Shown here: positions 40,707-43,514 of the stretch, one piece after another
Layout: each line of letters begins with the position of its first letter
How positions within the stretch are numbered: position 1 is the first letter of the stretch
Assembly (NCBI GenBank): GCA_021324015.1
Contig: JAJPJX010000028.1
Coordinates: forward strand, 1-43,514
Direction: 5' to 3'
Length of the DNA stretch: 43,514 nucleotides
Origin: Solibacteraceae bacterium
GTDB lineage: Bacteria > Acidobacteriota > Terriglobia > Bryobacterales > Bryobacteraceae
Translations under genes and position numbers: made by a program
The notes under the pieces: generated by a model
Told to the model about the DNA's origin: nothing
The model's database searches: none
What the model saw: only the letters and a program-made list of their open reading frames with translations

Positions 40707-43190
40707 CTACAGCCCGCTCAGCATCTTTTCAATCGCTTCCGTCAACCGGCCGGAGTAAGTGCGGATGGCGCCGGCTTCGCCTCCCACCGGGTCGATCGGA
40801 TGTGGAAAGGCGGCGCCAGCCAGTTGCCGGGCCTGTTTCGCCTCGCCCAGAGCCTCCTCGAAATTTTGTTTCATCGCGGCCACGTCCTTCTGGGGCGAAA
40901 AATAGATCTCCATTCCCATGTGGAACTGCGCCAAGGCCTCTGTGAACGGCTGGTAAACGCGGAAGCTGGTCTGTAGAAAGCGGAGGTCCTCAACCGACCG
41001 CGGCAGCGGATTCGCTCCCAGCGCCTGACCGATGTATTGCGCGCCCTTGGCATTGAGTTCGCTCACCATCCGCCAGCGGCGGGCAAGCCGGCGGTGCAGC
41101 TCGCGCCGGTCGATCTTCAGCGCCGCGACAGCGGCCCCGTAGGCTTCATTGCTGATCTCCGGTCCCCAAGTCTTCGAGTCCAACGCCAGATGCCGCCAGT
41201 GGGACGGAATGGCATAGGCGCGGTTCCAGGTCATGGGCAGATAATTGCGCACCCGGGCGTAGTAATAGCGGCCGCCTGACGGCGCGGGCCCCTGGCGGTC
41301 CGGTAGCCAAGCCGATTCCCGGTAATACGCCTTCATGATGGGGCCGGCCGTGGGCCCGTACAGAAGCTCGCAAGCGGCGTCATACAAGCCTCCGGGTGCG
41401 AAGAGTTCGGCGGGCTGATTCTCCTCGTAGATGTAGCGGCGCCAGAGATCCACAGCCTCGGTGTTGCGGAGCGGAGAGCGGTAGAACCCCGCCGAGCGGG
41501 TGTTCCAGCTATATTCCGCGTTGAAGACCTCCATAGGCTCCTGGTAGAAGTCGCCGCTGGCGTTATACATCGAACGCGCGCCGCGAAACAGCGCATTGAG
41601 CGCGGGCGAGCCCGCGAGCGGATAATCGCTCAAAAAATTGTCCGCCCCTCCCGCGAAGAACAGATAAATCCCCAGATTCAGCCCGGACGCCCGCATGGCG
41701 CGGTTGAACGCCTGGGTCCAGGTTTCGTTTCCGTACTCCTGGGGAAAGACCTCACGGAAGCAAACCTGTATGTTGCCGGCTTTAGGAAGGTGCCGCCCGA
41801 TGTTCTGCCATAACTCCAGCGCGTTCGACCAGTCCTGCGAGGAAGGAGAGTCCGGCACGTAGACGGGCGAGACCAGGATGATCTGGCAATCGCGCGCGGC
41901 GTCGTATCCCGTGGCCGCGTTCTTGACGCTGTTGACCGCCCGGATCAGCGCCGCGTAGCCGTTGGCGAGCCCGCCCGCGCCTCCGTCGGAGGCCGCCAGC
42001 GAATCGTTCGGCCACCGGCGCCGGCACAATGGGCAGCGCTGCCGCCATACCTTTTCGGTGCCATTGAAGCCGCCGAAATCCTCGTGATGGATGTACAGCG
42101 CCCCGGGCTCGACCGCGGCCACGAACTGGCGCAACTCCTCCGCCTTAAGCTGGTTCAGATCCTCGTTGCCCCGGCAGCTTCCCAGCGTGCTGGGGTCCAC
42201 GCCCTTGCGGGCATGCGGAAAGCCCATGCAGCGGTAGACGCGACCGTCCGGATACGATGTACGGTTCTTGAAGACTTCGCCGAGATAGTCGCCCTCCTCG
42301 TACAACGGGCCGGTCTGGTAAGCGATGCCGTAACTGGCGCCGTAGCCCCCGTAGATCAGGCGAATACCGCGCGCGCGCGCATAGCGGTTCAAACCGCGCA
42401 TCAACTCGCCGTACGCCGGGAAGCGCTGCTTCAGCCCCCAGCCAAATCCGTCGATGAGCACCATGTTGATCTTGAAGCGCAGCGCCTCGTCGAGTTTGCG
42501 CTCGCACAGACGGGCATAGGCCTCGACGCCCTGGCCTCGGTCCAGGGCCCAGCGATTGATCTCGACATTCAGCAGCCAATCGGCGGCGGCGCGGAACTGG
42601 AAGTCGGGATAGTCCCGAACGTAAACACCGGCAATCTGCACTCCGCCGGCCGACTTATGCATTAACTGAAGCACGCTCATGGCGCCCAGCAAGGCTCCTT
42701 CATCGCTGGCACCGATCACCCACAGCGACTTCGCGTCCGGCGCCTTGATCACGTAGCTCTGGCCGAAATGAGAGGAGCTCGCGAGCAACTCGCGGTCCAG
42801 AAAATTTAGTTCCACTTTCGGATTCCGGCCGGCCGCATAATTCCAGAGAACGATGCCCGGCTCCGCCACACTCGCCTCTTTCGCGCCTGCGACCGTGATC
42901 TTGACGGAAGGATCGGCCTGCTCCACCTCCCGCCGAAGAAAATCTGCGGCGATCTTCAGTTTCCCTGCCGGGGCGCCGGCCGCCGGTCCGGTAACGATCC
43001 GCAGAGCGCCGCCGCCGGGAATCGAGATCGTTTGTGGAAGCGGCTCCAGGTACTGCGGCGCCGGGACGATTCGCGCCGCAGCCCAGAGCGGCCAGGCGGC
43101 CAGAGCCAGCCCGGCCAGCAATAGGGCACGCATGTTCCACCCCGGTTTGGACATTCTTACCGAATTCCGCTGGAAAGCTTCCCCGGTCAT
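40707..43190 (-). CDS. GH20-like secreted glycosidase (beta-hexosaminidase-type architecture)
   Basis: 827-residue exported protein. The N-terminal domain after the leader has ARIVPAPQYLEPLP and IGASDEGALLGAMSVLQL, the pattern of the alpha/beta domain preceding GH20, GH84 and related TIM barrels. Next comes VRDYPDFQFRAAADWLLN and a long barrel with INMVLIDGFGWG and ALYIHHEDFGGFNG, where the His-Glu-Asp cluster may be catalytic. A CPLC motif (Cys386, Cys389) is unusual for GH20. The C-terminal 250 residues are helical. The outermost well-supported start is ATG 43190 (AAAGGG seven bases upstream); ATG 43154 or 43133 would start closer to the signal peptide. Family assignment is by pattern; true substrate unknown. 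Confidence 0.82.
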   Translation of the reverse strand: MTGEAFQRNSVRMSKPGWNMRALLLAGLALAAWPLWAAARIVPAPQYLEPLPQTISIPGGGALRIVTGPAAGAPAGKLKIAADFLRREVEQADPSVKITVAGAKEASVAEPGIVLWNYAAGRNPKVELNFLDRELLASSSHFGQSYVIKAPDAKSLWVIGASDEGALLGAMSVLQLMHKSAGGVQIAGVYVRDYPDFQFRAAADWLLNVEINRWALDRGQGVEAYARLCERKLDEALRFKINMVLIDGFGWGLKQRFPAYGELMRGLNRYARARGIRLIYGGYGASYGIAYQTGPLYEEGDYLGEVFKNRTSYPDGRVYRCMGFPHARKGVDPSTLGSCRGNEDLNQLKAEELRQFVAAVEPGALYIHHEDFGGFNGTEKVWRQRCPLCRRRWPNDSLAASDGGAGGLANGYAALIRAVNSVKNAATGYDAARDCQIILVSPVYVPDSPSSQDWSNALELWQNIGRHLPKAGNIQVCFREVFPQEYGNETWTQAFNRAMRASGLNLGIYLFFAGGADNFLSDYPLAGSPALNALFRGARSMYNASGDFYQEPMEVFNAEYSWNTRSAGFYRSPLRNTEAVDLWRRYIYEENQPAELFAPGGLYDAACELLYGPTAGPIMKAYYRESAWLPDRQGPAPSGGRYYYARVRNYLPMTWNRAYAIPSHWRHLALDSKTWGPEISNEAYGAAVAALKIDRRELHRRLARRWRMVSELNAKGAQYIGQALGANPLPRSVEDLRFLQTSFRVYQPFTEALAQFHMGMEIYFSPQKDVAAMKQNFEEALGEAKQARQLAGAAFPHPIDPVGGEAGAIRTYSGRLTEAIEKMLSGL

Positions 43191-43269
43191 GTGAATCCCT
43201 TTCATTCAGATATTCGGAAGGCTAACCGCCACCGCGCCGGCATTCATCCCCGCGCCCCTGCTCCGCCCC

Positions 43270-43514
43270 TCAAAACGAGTACTTCAAAGCAAGCTGGATT
43301 TGCCGTGTGGTGGTCGCGCTCAAAATCTGCCCAAATGCCGGGGAAACGAAGGTGGCCACCGGATTGCCGAAATTCGGCCGGTTCAGCAGGTCGAAGAACT
43401 CGCCTCGCAGTTCGAACTGGTGGCTCTCGTAGACGTGGATGATCTTGGAAAGTCCCACGTCCACGTTGGCGGCCCCCGGCCCGATCAAGGCGTTCCGCCC
43501 CAGGTTGCCGTACG
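43270..43514 (-). CDS. TonB-dependent receptor, C-terminal fragment (start outside window)
   Basis: The last 81 codons of a receptor whose start lies beyond the right edge. Seen: NVDVGLSKIIHVYESHQFELRGEFFDLLNRPNFGNPV, the conserved end of Oar-like barrels (compare FNVFNRVRFGDP and MFNALNHPQFASP in the two complete receptors), and the terminal ALKYSF with final Phe. It is on the same strand as the GH20-like gene, 79 bases upstream of it, so the two may be co-transcribed. Confidence 0.9.
   Translation of the reverse strand, partial: YGNLGRNALIGPGAANVDVGLSKIIHVYESHQFELRGEFFDLLNRPNFGNPVATFVSPAFGQILSATTTRQIQLALKYSF

Noticed and set aside
1-43514. tRNA, rRNA, CRISPR arrays, insertion sequences and phage genes
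   Set aside because: I looked through the intergenic gaps for T-loop motifs, regular repeats with spacers, terminal inverted repeats and transposase motifs and saw none.

Overview
The window looks like a high-GC chromosomal segment of an Acidobacteriota member, most likely of the Bryobacterales/Solibacter type. The basis is gene content only: four Oar-like TonB-dependent receptors with an N-terminal carboxypeptidase-regulatory domain and no SusD partner, a DUF1549/DUF1553 + DUF1501 pair, many secreted glycosidase-like and PQQ/cytochrome proteins with Sec or Tat leaders, and frequent GTG/TTG starts. I see no rRNA, tRNA, transposase, phage gene or CRISPR array. Layout, left to right: (1) 1-4040, minus strand: a receptor cut by the left edge, then a secreted mutarotase-fold protein. 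(2) 4114-8259: a plus-strand D-cysteine desulfhydrase converges on a minus-strand cluster of an amidohydrolase (apparently frameshifted near its C-terminus), an AstE/AspA-type deacylase and an MFS transporter. (3) 8361-12996: the PSD1-type cytochrome protein and its DUF1501 partner. (4) 13011-17167: a PH-like membrane protein, a secreted phospholipase C/acid phosphatase-type phosphoesterase, then Ada and a bacteriohemerythrin. (5) 17232-21019: a GH29 alpha-L-fucosidase, a secreted beta-rich protein, a sugar-phosphate-isomerase-like protein and a small helical unknown. (6) 21026-28144: a minus-strand group of a P-loop kinase, an MFS transporter, a dimethylformamidase-like protein and a large secreted (alpha/alpha)-barrel-like protein, divergent from a DadA-like FAD oxidoreductase that seems to lack a normal start codon. 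(7) 28154-33182, all minus: a small monohaem cytochrome c, a Tat-exported intradiol-dioxygenase-like protein, a WD40 protein, a dihaem cytochrome c, a PQQ beta-propeller dehydrogenase and a cupin. (8) 33183-43514: a structured 0.5 kb intergenic region, two convergent full-length receptors, a GH20-like secreted glycosidase, and the C-terminus of a fourth receptor. How the genes fit together (inference): the receptors would import complex organic ligands, the secreted glycosidases would process glycans, the two MFS-containing clusters would take up and hydrolyse small acyl or amide compounds, and the cluster at 28-33 kb would oxidise a periplasmic substrate and pass electrons to c-type cytochromes. 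Best leads for a second look: that periplasmic oxidation cluster; the apparent ATC start of the FAD oxidoreductase; the amidohydrolase frameshift; and the promoter at 33646-33674, preceded by three phased 10-bp repeats and a foldable intergenic region.
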